Notes: a model not told the origin generated them from the sequence alone. Shown: positions 10,051 through 19,446, counted from the stretch's first letter. The stretch is DNA of 64,000 bases from Trueperaceae bacterium (GCA_020354625.1 CP070651.1:1999321-2063320), one strand, 5' to 3'. Made by a program: numbers and translations.

Positions 10051-10275
10051 GTGATCGTATGTTTTTATGAGTGCCAGGGACCCCAAGCTGAGGCCATTCT
10101 GGTACGACTCGCCGAGGCTCTGACCAGCTCGGATTCGGCACCCGATACGCAGTTTCTGAAGAGTGCCGACCAAGAAAACCTCTACTTGTTGATCCTCTAC
10201 GGTTCACACCCACCTCATGTCGCAGTTCCTGCCTCGGTGCGAACCTGGACATTTGTCGACCGTCGGATCGACTGA
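10051..10275 (+). CDS. Small hypothetical protein (74 aa)
   Basis: Short protein with alternating beta and alpha character (MIVCFYECQG, then EAILVRLAEALTSS, then NLYLLILYG, then SVRTWTFVDRRID). It resembles a small ferredoxin-like fold, but I do not recognise a family. The GTG start is preceded by AAGAGGT at a good distance. It lies upstream of the alpha/beta hydrolase in the same direction, but that gene has its own promoter box. Confidence 0.55.
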   Translation: MIVCFYECQGPQAEAILVRLAEALTSSDSAPDTQFLKSADQENLYLLILYGSHPPHVAVPASVRTWTFVDRRID

Positions 10276-10344
10276 ACGCCGACATCTTCAGAGTGCCAAG
10301 CCAACAGAAGTGAAGCGCATGTTGCACATCGGCTGTCGGCCTCG

Positions 10345-10350
10345 TACAGT
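10345..10350 (+). promoter_or_regulatory. Leaderless -10 box of the alpha/beta hydrolase gene
   Basis: TACAGT with exactly 6 nt to the ATG at 10357. No ribosome-binding site precedes this ATG. Confidence 0.5.
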
Positions 10351-10356
10351 TCAGTT

Positions 10357-11220
10357 ATGAGCTTCGTCGATAACGCATACCACATCGTGCGCTCCGAAGC
10401 CGATCTCTATGTTGAAGAGGTCGGACCACCAGAGGGCAGAGTTCTCTTCTATCTCCACGGAGGACCCGGCTACAGCAGCTACTCCTTTCGAGATATCTGT
10501 GGTGACGACTTGGAGCTCTACCACATGATTTATGCCGACCAACGAGGAACGGGACGGAGCTATAGCGAAGGCTCATTCGACATCGACACGCTCGCAGGCG
10601 ATGTCAAAGGTATTCTCTCAGGTCTCGAACAGAAGAGCGCAACCCTGCTTGCACACGGATTCGGTGCGCTGATCGCCATACGCTGTGCAGTTTTATACCG
10701 AGAAGTCGAGCGGCTCATTCTCGTCAATCCCTGGGTTTCGATGCCGGTGCTAGCACTCAGCCTCCGACGTGCCGCAGCCTCGTTCAGTGGACCAAGCGAC
10801 GAGAATGATGAGATTTTCAAGGAACTGCCAGCTGTGTCGGAAATCGATCCGGAAACCGAGCTGGAACAGGCCTTTTCAAAGGTCCCAGCCAAACAACTTC
10901 TCGACCGCCTGGAGTTTCCCAACCCCTCCAGTCGCCTACGACTAGAGCACAGTGACGCCCAAGCGCTAACAGGACCCCAACAGATGGCTGCTCCCGAAGA
11001 CACTTGGAGTGCCGATGTGACCGATGAGCTCAGACAGGTCGATCAACCGATCGTTGTGATCGTGGGGCAAAGAGATGGCACCACCTACCCCGAACAAGCC
11101 GAGCTCGTTCTCAAAAACGCCCCTCGCGCCTTGGTCAGTTACCTCGATACCGGTCACTACCCGTGGCTTGACGATCCCGAAAGCTTCTTTCTCGTCCTCG
11201 GGGAAGCAGTGGAGACATAG
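10357..11220 (+). CDS. Alpha/beta hydrolase, proline-iminopeptidase-like, nucleophile missing
   Basis: Alpha/beta-hydrolase-fold protein with the HGGPG oxyanion motif (34-38) and DQRGTGRS (61-68) typical of proline iminopeptidases. The nucleophile elbow, normally G-x-S-x-G, reads AHGFGA (99-104), so Gly101 occupies the serine position. The later acid (GQRDG) and histidine (DTGHYPWL) are present. The base sequence there is unambiguous, with no frameshift. Either the protein is a non-catalytic relative or the active site has moved. 287 aa is usual for the family. The mRNA appears leaderless. Confidence 0.8.
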   Translation: MSFVDNAYHIVRSEADLYVEEVGPPEGRVLFYLHGGPGYSSYSFRDICGDDLELYHMIYADQRGTGRSYSEGSFDIDTLAGDVKGILSGLEQKSATLLAHGFGALIAIRCAVLYREVERLILVNPWVSMPVLALSLRRAAASFSGPSDENDEIFKELPAVSEIDPETELEQAFSKVPAKQLLDRLEFPNPSSRLRLEHSDAQALTGPQQMAAPEDTWSADVTDELRQVDQPIVVIVGQRDGTTYPEQAELVLKNAPRALVSYLDTGHYPWLDDPESFFLVLGEAVET

Positions 11221-11675
11221 AGCCGGCACCCAGCGGTTTCGAACTCTTTCCGACACCGCTGGTCACAAATCGGGGCAAGCTCTGCTAGACAGCTCTTCAA
11301 CACACCTCCCAAACCGGCGTTTTGTGCGCTTATCACGCCAGCTGAATACTCCCGCTTTACCCCGCCTTGTTTGGGTTTGGTAGGGCCCAGATCGACTGAA
11401 AAGCTGTTCGAAATACAGATGCCTTACGGCCTCTATCGAGCCGGCCGAGCGGCCCGCCCTGATCGTGATCCGGAGACACCGCTATTCAACTGGTAAGAAT
11501 TCTGTAAGCTCCAGCTCTCTACACTCGAGGATGATGGGCGGGTTTTCATGCAAATACCTCCATGAAATCGGGGGTGTCTCTGCAGTACGGTTTAGATTCT
11601 CCAAGTGCGCAAAACAAAGCCCCGGACGTGATTATCTTGGCTTACCCGAGATCAATACCGTGCTAGAGTTACCAC
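11221..11675. other. Intergenic region, no confirmed gene
   Basis: 455 bp without a supported gene. The + frame directly after the hydrolase stop stays open to the TAA at about 11483 but has no start until 11420 and resembles nothing I know. A 7-bp inverted repeat TTTCATG/CATGAAA (11544-11550 and 11561-11567) could be an operator for the downstream yqeG-pilF transcript. Confidence 0.4.
11664..11669 (+). promoter_or_regulatory. Leaderless -10 box of the yqeG-like gene
   Basis: TAGAGT with exactly 6 nt to the GTG at 11676. No Shine-Dalgarno sequence is present. Confidence 0.55.
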
Positions 11676-12179
11676 GTGCTGCTGAGACCCAGGCTCACGG
11701 TTGATGCGGCGTATAAGGTCAATCCCGCGCTGCTTGAGGAGCATCACATTCGTGCTGTACTTGTCGATCTCGATGATACCGTTCTCGCTTCGAGTGAAGA
11801 TGACATGAAACCGGTCTTTCGCAATTGGTTCCTAGAGCTTGAGGCAGCCGATATACCTGCCTTCATTCTCAGCAACGGCAGCAGAGAACGCGTTAGAAAG
11901 TGGACGACCATCCTCGGTATCGACGGTTTTTCCCTGGCGGGAAAACCGTTCTTCCCAGCCTACCGCCGAGCGCTTTGGCGACTGGGCAGCACACCGGATG
12001 AAACAGCTATGATCGGAGATCAACTCTTTACAGATATTCTCGGGGCCAACCTTGTAGGGGTAATGTCTATTCGCGTCCAACCTCTTAGTCCCGGAAAACA
12101 CTTGCACACGAGACTCATAAGAAAAGTCGAGAACCTTATTCTCAGGGGAGGTCGAAGTGCCCGTTCTCTCGATCGGTGA
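11676..12179 (+). CDS. YqeG-family HAD IIIA phosphatase
   Basis: HAD-superfamily phosphatase of the YqeG type. Motif I is VLVDLDDTVL (about residues 28-37), motif II the Ser of ILSNGS, and motif III the Asp pair in MIGDQLFTDILGAN. This family includes phosphatidylglycerophosphatase-like enzymes, but the substrate here is unknown. Length 167 aa is usual. It overlaps the start of the pilus ATPase gene by 23 bases, so both are probably cotranscribed. Confidence 0.85.
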   Translation: MLLRPRLTVDAAYKVNPALLEEHHIRAVLVDLDDTVLASSEDDMKPVFRNWFLELEAADIPAFILSNGSRERVRKWTTILGIDGFSLAGKPFFPAYRRALWRLGSTPDETAMIGDQLFTDILGANLVGVMSIRVQPLSPGKHLHTRLIRKVENLILRGGRSARSLDR

Positions 12180-14814
12180 CAAACGCCTTGGAGCGGTTCT
12201 TCTAGAGCGTGGTTACGTCTCCGATGAATCACTCCAGACCGCGATCGGCCGGCACGCGGATGTCGGCGGTCGTCTCGCCAATATCCTCGTCAACATCGGC
12301 GTCATCTCCGAACAACGTATTATCCGGGCCATAGAGGAATCCCTCGGCATCCCACAGGCACTTCTGACCCGTATCGATATCTCCTCCGACGCCTTGGCGA
12401 AAGTACCAGCAGATCTGGCCAACGAGGTTAGGGCCTTCCCATTCGGCCTCGATGGCGTTCGGCTACGCGTCGCCTTCGAAGACCCGTTGGATGCCTTGGC
12501 AATAGAAGAGATCGAAGACGCTTCAGAATGCCTCGTAGAACCGTACCAGGCACTCAATATCGAGCTGCAATGGGCGCTTGCCACGCACTACCCTGAACTC
12601 GGGCTCGAGCCACCCAACGAGCTAGAGCTCGACACGGGTCGTCGACTCGGAACCCTCGTGCTGGAGAGAGGGTATGCCACAGATCACGAACTCGATGAAG
12701 CGATCCGAGAACAGGAACGTACCGGCGGGCTTTTAGGAAGAATCCTAGTCGAGCGCGGCGTATTGACAGAGGAGGAGCTAGCCCCTCTGCTCGCAGAACA
12801 AGTGGGGATCCCCTTCCTCGAAAGACTCGACGACATGCCCTTCGATGAGGGGCTGGCAGATCACTTACTAAGACTTGACGCCATCGACTTCCACGCCGTC
12901 CCCTATAAAGAGGAAGACGAGAATCTGGTTATCGCTGTCGCCGATCCGCGCCGCATGCCTGATATCGAAGCGGTCATCAAGCGCCCCGTGACGTTTGTCG
13001 CCTCTACCGAGAGCTCGGTAATGAGGCGCATCGAGGCGATGTATGCCGACAACAAGGGACGTCTTGGTGAAACGCTACTGGTCAATCGAAAGCTCAGTCG
13101 CGACCAACTGCGTAAAGCGCTCGAGGAGCAGAAGAAACTCGGGCACGTCAAACCACTTGGCGAAATTTTGGTCGATCTCGGTTACGTAGGCAAGGCGGAT
13201 GTCGAAGAGGCGGTCAGCGCACAGAGGTCGGGTGGTGGTCGACTCGAAGACACGCTGGTTCAGTCTGGCAAACTGAGTCCCGACATGCTCGCAAAGAGCT
13301 TGGCCATGCAGTTGGGATACGAGTTCATCACCGAAGACAATCTCACCGTCGATCCGTACGCTGTAAGCTTGGTTCCCGAGGCAACCGCGCGCCGCTATAA
13401 TGCCATGCCGATCCGCCTCGAAGGCAACACCTTGATCGTGGCGATGAAAGATCCCAGGCATGTATTTGCCCTGGACGATATTCGCCTTATTACGGGCAAA
13501 GAGCTCCAACCCGCTGTCGCCACAGAGGAGACCTTGGGTAGGCTCATCAGTCGCTTCTACCGTAACGGCGACGATATGGACGAGCTCGCCAAAGCCGTTC
13601 TCGAAGAAGTAGGGCACCAGGAACAGGTTGTAGAAGACACCAGTGCCATCGATGACAATGCCCTTGTCAAGGTCGTCAACAATATCATACGAGAAGCCAT
13701 CCTCAACGATATTTCAGATATTCATATCGAACCGAGGCCGCTAGAGGTCCAGATCAGGGTACGTAAAGACGGTACACTCCGCGAGTACATGACCATGCCA
13801 AAAGCTACGGCCAGCGCCCTCGCTGCCCGGATCAAGATCATGGGTGGTCTCAATATAGCCGAGAGACGCGTTCCTCAGGACGGTCGAGTCCGTTTCAAAG
13901 ATAGGAGTATGGAGGTCGATCTACGGCTTTCGACGCTACCGACCGTATACGGGGAAAAGTCGGTCATGCGCATCCTGAAAAAAGCCAGTAATATCCCTGA
14001 AATCGAGAATCTCGGCTTCGCCGACTACAATTTCCGTCGTTTCAGCGACGTCATCCAGAAGCCTTACGGCATGTTTCTCATTACCGGTCCCACGGGGTCT
14101 GGTAAATCTTTTACCACCTTTTCAATCCTTAAACGCGTCGCGGTACCCGAAGTCAACGTTTCGACTGTCGAAGATCCCGTTGAGTACGAAATTCCTGGGA
14201 TCAATCAGACACAGATCAATCCCAAGGCCGGCCTAGATTTTGCAAGGGCCTTGCGCGCGTTCCTCCGTCAAGATCCGGACATTATCATGGTCGGTGAGAT
14301 CCGTGACCAGGAAACGGCCAAGATATCTGTAGAGGCCGCGCTTACGGGTCACCTACTGATCGCAACCTTGCACACCAACGACGCTTCCGGTGCCGTCACC
14401 CGCCTTACCGAAATGGGTATCGAGCCGTTCAACGTCTCGGCGTCACTGATCGGCGTCTTAGCCCAAAGACTCGTTCGAAAAGTCTGCAAAGACTGCAAGG
14501 TAGAGTACACGCCGGAACCAGATGTGATGAGAAGACTCAACATGGCCGAAGATCAGATCGCCGGCAAATCTCTCTTCCGTGGCGTCGGGTGCGAAAAGTG
14601 TAACGGCACGGGATACAACGGCCGCTACGGCATTCACGAGTTGCTGATCGTTGACAACGATATCGAAGCGGCCATCGTAAAAGAAAAATCGTCGTTTGAG
14701 ATCAAAGATATCGCCTCACAAAACGGTATGAAGACGCTAAGAGACGATGGTATTCACAAAGCGTTTGAAGGGATTACCACCCTCGAGGAGGTGCTGGCAC
14801 GCACTTCGGAATAG
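12157..14814 (+). CDS. pilF: Type IV pilus assembly ATPase PilF/PilB, Thermus type
   Basis: Cytoplasmic hexameric ATPase powering pilus extension and, in Thermus, natural transformation. Three N-terminal MshEN/GspE-N-like modules begin near residues 5 (RLGAVLLERGYVSDE), 158 (RLGTLVLERGYATDH) and 298 (RLGETLLVNRKLSRD). The C-terminal motor has Walker A GPTGSGKS (about 644), an Asp/His-box region, and a tetracysteine zinc site (VCKDC near 776 and CEKCNGTGY near 811). At 885 aa it matches Thermus PilF rather than the roughly 570-aa PilB of proteobacteria. GTG start with GGGGAGG 5 nt upstream, inside the end of the preceding gene. Confidence 0.95.
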   Translation: MPVLSIGDKRLGAVLLERGYVSDESLQTAIGRHADVGGRLANILVNIGVISEQRIIRAIEESLGIPQALLTRIDISSDALAKVPADLANEVRAFPFGLDGVRLRVAFEDPLDALAIEEIEDASECLVEPYQALNIELQWALATHYPELGLEPPNELELDTGRRLGTLVLERGYATDHELDEAIREQERTGGLLGRILVERGVLTEEELAPLLAEQVGIPFLERLDDMPFDEGLADHLLRLDAIDFHAVPYKEEDENLVIAVADPRRMPDIEAVIKRPVTFVASTESSVMRRIEAMYADNKGRLGETLLVNRKLSRDQLRKALEEQKKLGHVKPLGEILVDLGYVGKADVEEAVSAQRSGGGRLEDTLVQSGKLSPDMLAKSLAMQLGYEFITEDNLTVDPYAVSLVPEATARRYNAMPIRLEGNTLIVAMKDPRHVFALDDIRLITGKELQPAVATEETLGRLISRFYRNGDDMDELAKAVLEEVGHQEQVVEDTSAIDDNALVKVVNNIIREAILNDISDIHIEPRPLEVQIRVRKDGTLREYMTMPKATASALAARIKIMGGLNIAERRVPQDGRVRFKDRSMEVDLRLSTLPTVYGEKSVMRILKKASNIPEIENLGFADYNFRRFSDVIQKPYGMFLITGPTGSGKSFTTFSILKRVAVPEVNVSTVEDPVEYEIPGINQTQINPKAGLDFARALRAFLRQDPDIIMVGEIRDQETAKISVEAALTGHLLIATLHTNDASGAVTRLTEMGIEPFNVSASLIGVLAQRLVRKVCKDCKVEYTPEPDVMRRLNMAEDQIAGKSLFRGVGCEKCNGTGYNGRYGIHELLIVDNDIEAAIVKEKSSFEIKDIASQNGMKTLRDDGIHKAFEGITTLEEVLARTSE

Positions 14815-14816
14815 AG

Positions 14817-14845
14817 TTTGGCCCCATGTGTAAGAGTCGTACAAT
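14817..14845 (+). promoter_or_regulatory. Candidate promoter of pilT
   Basis: TTTGGC (14817-14822), 17-bp spacer, TACAAT (14840-14845), followed by about 40 nt of leader with an AGGGAGA ribosome site before pilT. The -35 match is weak. Confidence 0.4.
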
Positions 14846-14890
14846 TGCAGCCCATTCAACGGTACCCCACAACATGTAGGGAGAACGATC

Positions 14891-16102
14891 ATGGCAGATC
14901 AGATCAAAAATACCCAGATTCAAGTCGATATCGTAGACCTCCTCAGATTAGCCGTAGAGCGTCGTGCCTCAGATCTCTTGCTCACATCGGGCCTACCCCC
15001 GATGGTCAGAATCGACGGTGATTGGCGCAAGACCGAATACGATCCCTTACCCCCGAGTACGACGAGACGCTTGATGTACGCCATGATGGACGAAAAAAAA
15101 CAGAGGATCTTCGAGGAAGTTAAAGACCTCGACTTCTCGTTCAGCTTGAGCGGTCAAGGACGGTTTCGAGTCAACGTCTTCTACCAACGGGGAACCGTCA
15201 GCGGCGTGATGCGACTAATCAGCGAAGAGATCCTAAGCTTCGACGATCTCGGTATACCCAAGCATATAGGTGATATCGCCCGCCTCCCACGCGGTCTCGT
15301 GCTCGTCACCGGCCCCACCGGTTCAGGCAAATCGACTACGCTCGCAACCATGATCGATCTCATCAACACCGAATACTCAAAACACATCGTCACAATCGAA
15401 GATCCCATCGAGTTCTTCCACCAGCACAAGAGCTCGGTGGTGAACCAACGTGAAGTCGGTGAGGACACGCAGTCTTTTAGAAACGCCCTCCGTAGCGTCT
15501 TGAGACAAGCTCCTGATGTGATCTTGGTCGGAGAGCTGCGCGACTACGACACGATCGGACTGGCCGTCACCGCAGCCGAGACCGGTCACCTGGTCATGGG
15601 AACATTGCACACCAACTCGGCACCCGAGGCGATCGACCGCATTATCGACGTCTTCCCCGAAGTTCAACAAGAACAAGTCAGAGTGCAGTTGGCCAACAAT
15701 CTCCAAGCGATCCTCACACAGCAACTCCTCCCGAAAAACTCTGGCGATGGCAGGGTTCTGGCTTACGAGTTCATGGTCGCCAACCCTGCGATCCGGAATC
15801 TCATTCGTGAGGGCAAAACGCACCAGATCCTCTCCGCAATCCAGATGGGTGGAGAGCAGGGGATGATCACAATGGATGCCTACCTGGCCGAGCTCCACCT
15901 GAAACGGATGATCAGTTTCGATGTGGGAAGCAGCCGATCGGTCGATCGCAAGGAGTTCGAACGCCTGGTCAGCACCGGCGGGGTCGCAGGCAAAACCCAA
16001 GAGGGGGCTTCCAAGGGTCTAACCGGTGCTGGACGTGCCGCCGCGGTCGGGCGCACCACGCGTTCATCCGGTGGCAACTATGGACGCGGCGGAAGAATGT
16101 AG
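14891..16102 (+). CDS. pilT: Type IV pilus twitching motility ATPase PilT
   Basis: Pilus retraction motor, a hexameric AAA-like ATPase acting at the base of the pilus. Walker A GPTGSGKST (about 141-149), Asp box TIEDPIEF, Walker B VILVGELRD and the His box GHLVMGTLHTN are all present, followed by the PilT-specific C-terminal region ending near FERLVSTGG. A glycine-rich, low-complexity tail (about the last 35 residues) is unusual. It follows pilF after a 76-bp gap containing its own weak promoter. Confidence 0.96.
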   Translation: MADQIKNTQIQVDIVDLLRLAVERRASDLLLTSGLPPMVRIDGDWRKTEYDPLPPSTTRRLMYAMMDEKKQRIFEEVKDLDFSFSLSGQGRFRVNVFYQRGTVSGVMRLISEEILSFDDLGIPKHIGDIARLPRGLVLVTGPTGSGKSTTLATMIDLINTEYSKHIVTIEDPIEFFHQHKSSVVNQREVGEDTQSFRNALRSVLRQAPDVILVGELRDYDTIGLAVTAAETGHLVMGTLHTNSAPEAIDRIIDVFPEVQQEQVRVQLANNLQAILTQQLLPKNSGDGRVLAYEFMVANPAIRNLIREGKTHQILSAIQMGGEQGMITMDAYLAELHLKRMISFDVGSSRSVDRKEFERLVSTGGVAGKTQEGASKGLTGAGRAAAVGRTTRSSGGNYGRGGRM

Positions 16103-16128
16103 ATCTCTGGTCATTGACAGGCAGGCCA

Positions 16129-16157
16129 TTGACAGGCAGGAGCCGGTTCCTTATACT
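16129..16157 (+). promoter_or_regulatory. Strong sigma-70-type promoter of the leu operon
   Basis: TTGACA (16129-16134), 17-bp spacer, TATACT (16152-16157). A duplicated 15-bp unit (CATTGACAGGCAGG at 16112-16125 and 16127-16140) places a second TTGACA at 16114-16119. The repeat could be an operator or a -35 duplication. Transcription would start at about 16164-16165, on the start codon of the leader peptide. Confidence 0.8.
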
Positions 16158-16164
16158 CGGCCCA

Positions 16165-16266
16165 ATGCGCAACCTACGCGAGCCGATGCGTATAAGAAAA
16201 CGCCTGCGTATCATCAACCTTCTCCAGAGCAACCTCCTACGTAGATGTCGGGGTGCGATCGGTTAG
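16165..16266 (+). CDS. Leu operon leader peptide (33 aa)
   Basis: ATG at the predicted transcription start, 33 codons, TAG at 16264. Six codons are Leu (positions 4, 14, 19, 20, 24, 25) and four are Ile (10, 16, 17, 32). The central run IINLLQSNLL holds one Ile-Ile and two Leu-Leu pairs. An intrinsic terminator follows 22 nt after the stop and precedes leuC. This is the layout of a ribosome-mediated attenuator sensing charged Leu (and perhaps Ile) tRNA. The start lacks a ribosome site, consistent with leaderless initiation. Arg codons are also frequent (10 of 33), which weakens a simple Leu-only reading. Confidence 0.7.
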   Translation: MRNLREPMRIRKRLRIINLLQSNLLRRCRGAIG

Positions 16267-16288
16267 CTTGTACACGGTAACCTTAAGC

Positions 16289-16316
16289 TCCCTGGCCATC
16301 GCCGGGGGTTTTTTTT
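16289..16316 (+). terminator. Intrinsic terminator/attenuator before leuC
   Basis: Stem 16289-16296 with 16301-16308 (CCCTGGC against GCCGGGG, with G-T pairs), CATC loop, then eight T at 16309-16316. Short inverted repeats just upstream (GGTTA 16261-16265 with TAACC 16278-16282; AGCTT 16265-16269 with AAGCT 16285-16289) could be parts of alternative folds. Confidence 0.75.
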
Positions 16317-16331
16317 GGGAAGGTGGTTCTC

Positions 16332-17762
16332 TTGTCCTCACCAAAGAGTCTTTTCGAAAAGGTTTGGGATGCCCATAGCGTCCGGTCACTTGAAAATGGC
16401 CAGACACAACTCTTCATCGGGACACATCTCATCCACGAAGTAACGAGTCCACAGGCTTTCGGCATGCTTCGCGATATGAGCTTGCGGGTGCGCATGCCCG
16501 AGCGAACCTTTGCCACGGTCGATCACATCGTTCCAACCGACAAACGTGTAGAACCGTTCGACGACCCCTTGGCCGACGCCATGATCAAGGAGCTTCGCAA
16601 TAACTGCGTGGAACACAGCATCACGTACTTCGACCTCGATAGCGGCCGTCAAGGCATCGTCCATATGGTAGGTCCCGAGCAGGGCATTACCCAGCCAGGC
16701 ACCACCATCGCCTGTGGCGATTCCCATACGAGCACACACGGTGCTTTCGGCGCCATCGCCTTCGGCATCGGTACCAGTCAGGTAAGAGATGTACTCGCCA
16801 CGCAGACGCTTGCGATGAGCAAGCTGAAAGTGAGGCGTATCAATGTCGATGGGGAACTCGGTCCAGGCGTTTATGCCAAAGATGTCATTCTCCATATCAT
16901 CCGTACGCTTGGGGTCAAGGGAGGGCTCGGTTACGCCTATGAGTACGGCGGAGACGTCTTCGACCGGATGAGTATGGAAGAGCGTATGACGGTGTGCAAC
17001 ATGTCGATCGAAGGGGGAGCGCGCTGCGGGTATGTCAACCCCGACCAGACGACGTTTGCCTATCTCGAAGGACGGCCTTACGCCCCGACAGGTGAAGCCT
17101 GGCAGAGCGCAGTCGAACGTTGGCGCTCGATCGCTTCGGATCCGGGCTGCCATTACGACGATGTGGTCGATATCCGCGCCGAGGACATCGCTCCGACCGT
17201 TACCTGGGGAATCAATCCGGGACAAGCGATATCGATCGACGAACAGATCCCTATCGTCGAAGACGCACCAGAGAGCGACAAGGACTCGCTCACCGAAGCG
17301 CTGAACCACATGAAACTTACATCGGGCCAATCGATCAAGGGCGAAAAGATCGACGTGGCCTTTTTAGGCAGCTGTACCAACGCCAGACTTTCGGACTTCG
17401 TCGAGGTCGCCAAATACCTCAAAGGTCATAAGGTCGACCCGAAGGTTCATGCGATTGCCGTACCGGGATCCCAGATCGTCAAGCTCCAATGCGAAGAGCT
17501 CAAAATCGACCAGGTGTTCAAGGATGCCGGCTTCGAATGGCGCGATGCGGGCTGCTCGATGTGTCTGGCCATGAACCCCGATAAGCTCATCGGTGATCAG
17601 TTGTGTGCCAGCAGCAGCAACCGAAACTTCAAAGGTCGCCAGGGTAGTCCAACAGGACGCACGGTACTCATGAGTCCGGTGATGGTGGCTGCCGCCGCGG
17701 TGACCGGCATGATATCCGACGCTCGAGAAGTCTTCGGCGTTTCGAAAGGGGTGATGGCCTAA
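16332..17762 (+). CDS. leuC: 3-isopropylmalate dehydratase large subunit
   Basis: Aconitase-family enzyme that isomerises 2- to 3-isopropylmalate in leucine synthesis, acting as a heterodimer with LeuD. [4Fe-4S] ligands are C348 (GSCTNA), C408 and C411 ([10 protein letters not shown]). The TTG at 16332 is preferred over the in-frame GTG at 16323 because GGGAAGG (16317-16323) lies 8 nt upstream of the TTG and would overlap the GTG. It overlaps leuD by one base. Control is probably by the attenuator just upstream. Confidence 0.96.
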   Translation: MSSPKSLFEKVWDAHSVRSLENGQTQLFIGTHLIHEVTSPQAFGMLRDMSLRVRMPERTFATVDHIVPTDKRVEPFDDPLADAMIKELRNNCVEHSITYFDLDSGRQGIVHMVGPEQGITQPGTTIACGDSHTSTHGAFGAIAFGIGTSQVRDVLATQTLAMSKLKVRRINVDGELGPGVYAKDVILHIIRTLGVKGGLGYAYEYGGDVFDRMSMEERMTVCNMSIEGGARCGYVNPDQTTFAYLEGRPYAPTGEAWQSAVERWRSIASDPGCHYDDVVDIRAEDIAPTVTWGINPGQAISIDEQIPIVEDAPESDKDSLTEALNHMKLTSGQSIKGEKIDVAFLGSCTNARLSDFVEVAKYLKGHKVDPKVHAIAVPGSQIVKLQCEELKIDQVFKDAGFEWRDAGCSMCLAMNPDKLIGDQLCASSSNRNFKGRQGSPTGRTVLMSPVMVAAAAVTGMISDAREVFGVSKGVMA

Positions 17763-18367
17763 TGGCACTCGAAGCGATTGCTGGCGTACGAGGAAAAGGC
17801 GTCTACGTTCCCGGAGATGACATCGATACCGACCGGATCATTCCAGCCCGCTTCATGAAATGTGTGACTTTTGAGGGACTCGGGGAATACCTCTTTTACG
17901 ATGTCTGCCACCATGAAGACGGCAGCGCCAAGGCACACCCCCTCAACGATGAGCGCTACGCCGGGGCCACAATCTTGCTTACCGGCAGCAATTTCGGAAG
18001 CGGATCTTCCCGTGAACATGCACCACAAGCCCTCTATCGGCACGGCTTCCGCGCCGTTATCGCGGAGAGCTTTGCAGAGATCTTCTTCGGCAACAGCATT
18101 ACCTTGGGGATGCCCTGTGTAACTGCGGAAAAGGGTGCCATCGCAGAGATCGCTTCGCTCCTTGAAAAGGATCCCGACCTGGTCATCGAAATCGACATCG
18201 CCAAAGGAGTGATCGCGGTGGCAGATAAGCATTTTGAAGCGAAGCTCCCCGCATCGGCACAGACGGCGCTCTTGCGGGGCCGTTGGGATCCTCTGGCCGA
18301 GCTGCTCGAAGGGGAAGAGGCCATCACCACCACAGCGGCCCGCCTCCCCTACCTCGCGGGGAAGTAA
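17762..18367 (+). CDS. leuD: 3-isopropylmalate dehydratase small subunit
   Basis: Swivel-domain partner of LeuC. Contains DDIDTDRIIPARFMK (about residues 20-34) and the GSNFGSGSSREHAPQAL signature that binds the substrate. Length 201 aa is typical. The ATG shares its first base with the leuC stop (TAATG), giving tight translational coupling. Confidence 0.96.
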   Translation: MALEAIAGVRGKGVYVPGDDIDTDRIIPARFMKCVTFEGLGEYLFYDVCHHEDGSAKAHPLNDERYAGATILLTGSNFGSGSSREHAPQALYRHGFRAVIAESFAEIFFGNSITLGMPCVTAEKGAIAEIASLLEKDPDLVIEIDIAKGVIAVADKHFEAKLPASAQTALLRGRWDPLAELLEGEEAITTTAARLPYLAGK

Positions 18368-18370
18368 CAG

Positions 18371-19444
18371 ATGAGAGTTTCGATCGCTGTACTACCTGGG
18401 GATTTTATAGGTCCGGAGGTCATCGAAGCGACCATCGAGGTTCTTAACGTCGTAGGAGAGGGGTTTGGACTCGATTTCGACTTTCAGCGTTATCCCTTTG
18501 GGGGTAGCGCCATCGAGGCGTATGGCCAACCCTTACCCGACATCACCAGAGAAGCCGTTCTCGGTTCAAACGCGGTACTGATGGGTTCGGCGGGTGGACC
18601 GGTCGGCGACCACCCTTGGAATCGATTGCCACGTGAACTCCGGGTTGAAACGGGCATCCTCCAACTCCGCAAGCACCTTGGGGTGTTCAGCAACCTGCGA
18701 CCGGTCAAAGTCTTTTCCGGGCTCGAGCACCTCTCACCCTTGAAGAGCGAGGTGGCACAAGGTACGGATCTATTGATCATACGCGAGCTCACCGGGGGAA
18801 TCTATTTCGGCAAGCCATCTGAAAACACCCCGGAGAGAGGCGTTTCGACCATGGTCTATCAGCGCTATGAGGTGGAACGCATCGCACGGGTCGCCTTCGA
18901 AACCGCCATAGCGCGTGGTGGCAAGGTGACGAGCGTAGACAAGGCCAACGTCCTCGATGTATCGCAGCACTGGCGCGACGTGATCGAAGGCGTCCACCGC
19001 ACGGAGTTCCCCCAGGTCGGGCTCGAGCACCTCTATGTCGACAACGCCGCCATGCAGATCGTTCGCGATCCCAAACAGTTCGACGTCATCGTGACGGCCA
19101 ACCTCTTCGGTGATATCCTTTCGGATCTGGCGGCCGTTATCCCCGGCTCCCTCGGCGTGCTGCCGTCTGCCAGCCTCGGAGGCCCCATCGGGCTCTTCGA
19201 GCCAGTGCACGGTAGCGCCCCAGATATCGCCGGTAAAGGGATCGCCAACCCGGTGGGAACGATGCTTTCGGCTGCCATGATGCTGCGCTTCGGCCTGCGA
19301 GAGGGTGCGGCCGCCGACGCCATTGAAGAGGCCGTTCAACAGGCACTGGCCGAGGATCCAACACAGGATCTCGGTGGAACGAGAAACACGTCCGCGTTCA
19401 CAGAGGCAGTCTCCGCCGCTCTGCCGATTCCTAGCCGGTCCTAA
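18371..19444 (+). CDS. leuB: 3-isopropylmalate dehydrogenase
   Basis: NAD-dependent decarboxylating dehydrogenase, the third step of leucine synthesis. Conserved features include PGDFIGPEV at the N-terminus, the substrate Arg cluster around RELRVETGILQLRKHL, ELTGGIYFGKP with the catalytic Tyr, DKANVLD, and the metal Asp region NLFGDILSDLAA, followed by GSAPDIAGKGIANP in the NAD site. Length 357 aa. It starts three bases after leuD ends. Confidence 0.96.
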   Translation: MRVSIAVLPGDFIGPEVIEATIEVLNVVGEGFGLDFDFQRYPFGGSAIEAYGQPLPDITREAVLGSNAVLMGSAGGPVGDHPWNRLPRELRVETGILQLRKHLGVFSNLRPVKVFSGLEHLSPLKSEVAQGTDLLIIRELTGGIYFGKPSENTPERGVSTMVYQRYEVERIARVAFETAIARGGKVTSVDKANVLDVSQHWRDVIEGVHRTEFPQVGLEHLYVDNAAMQIVRDPKQFDVIVTANLFGDILSDLAAVIPGSLGVLPSASLGGPIGLFEPVHGSAPDIAGKGIANPVGTMLSAAMMLRFGLREGAAADAIEEAVQQALAEDPTQDLGGTRNTSAFTEAVSAALPIPSRS

Positions 19445-19446
19445 TC

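Noticed and set aside
11221-11483. Open 87-codon + frame directly after the hydrolase gene
   Set aside because: No start codon until near its end and no recognisable similarity; probably chance.
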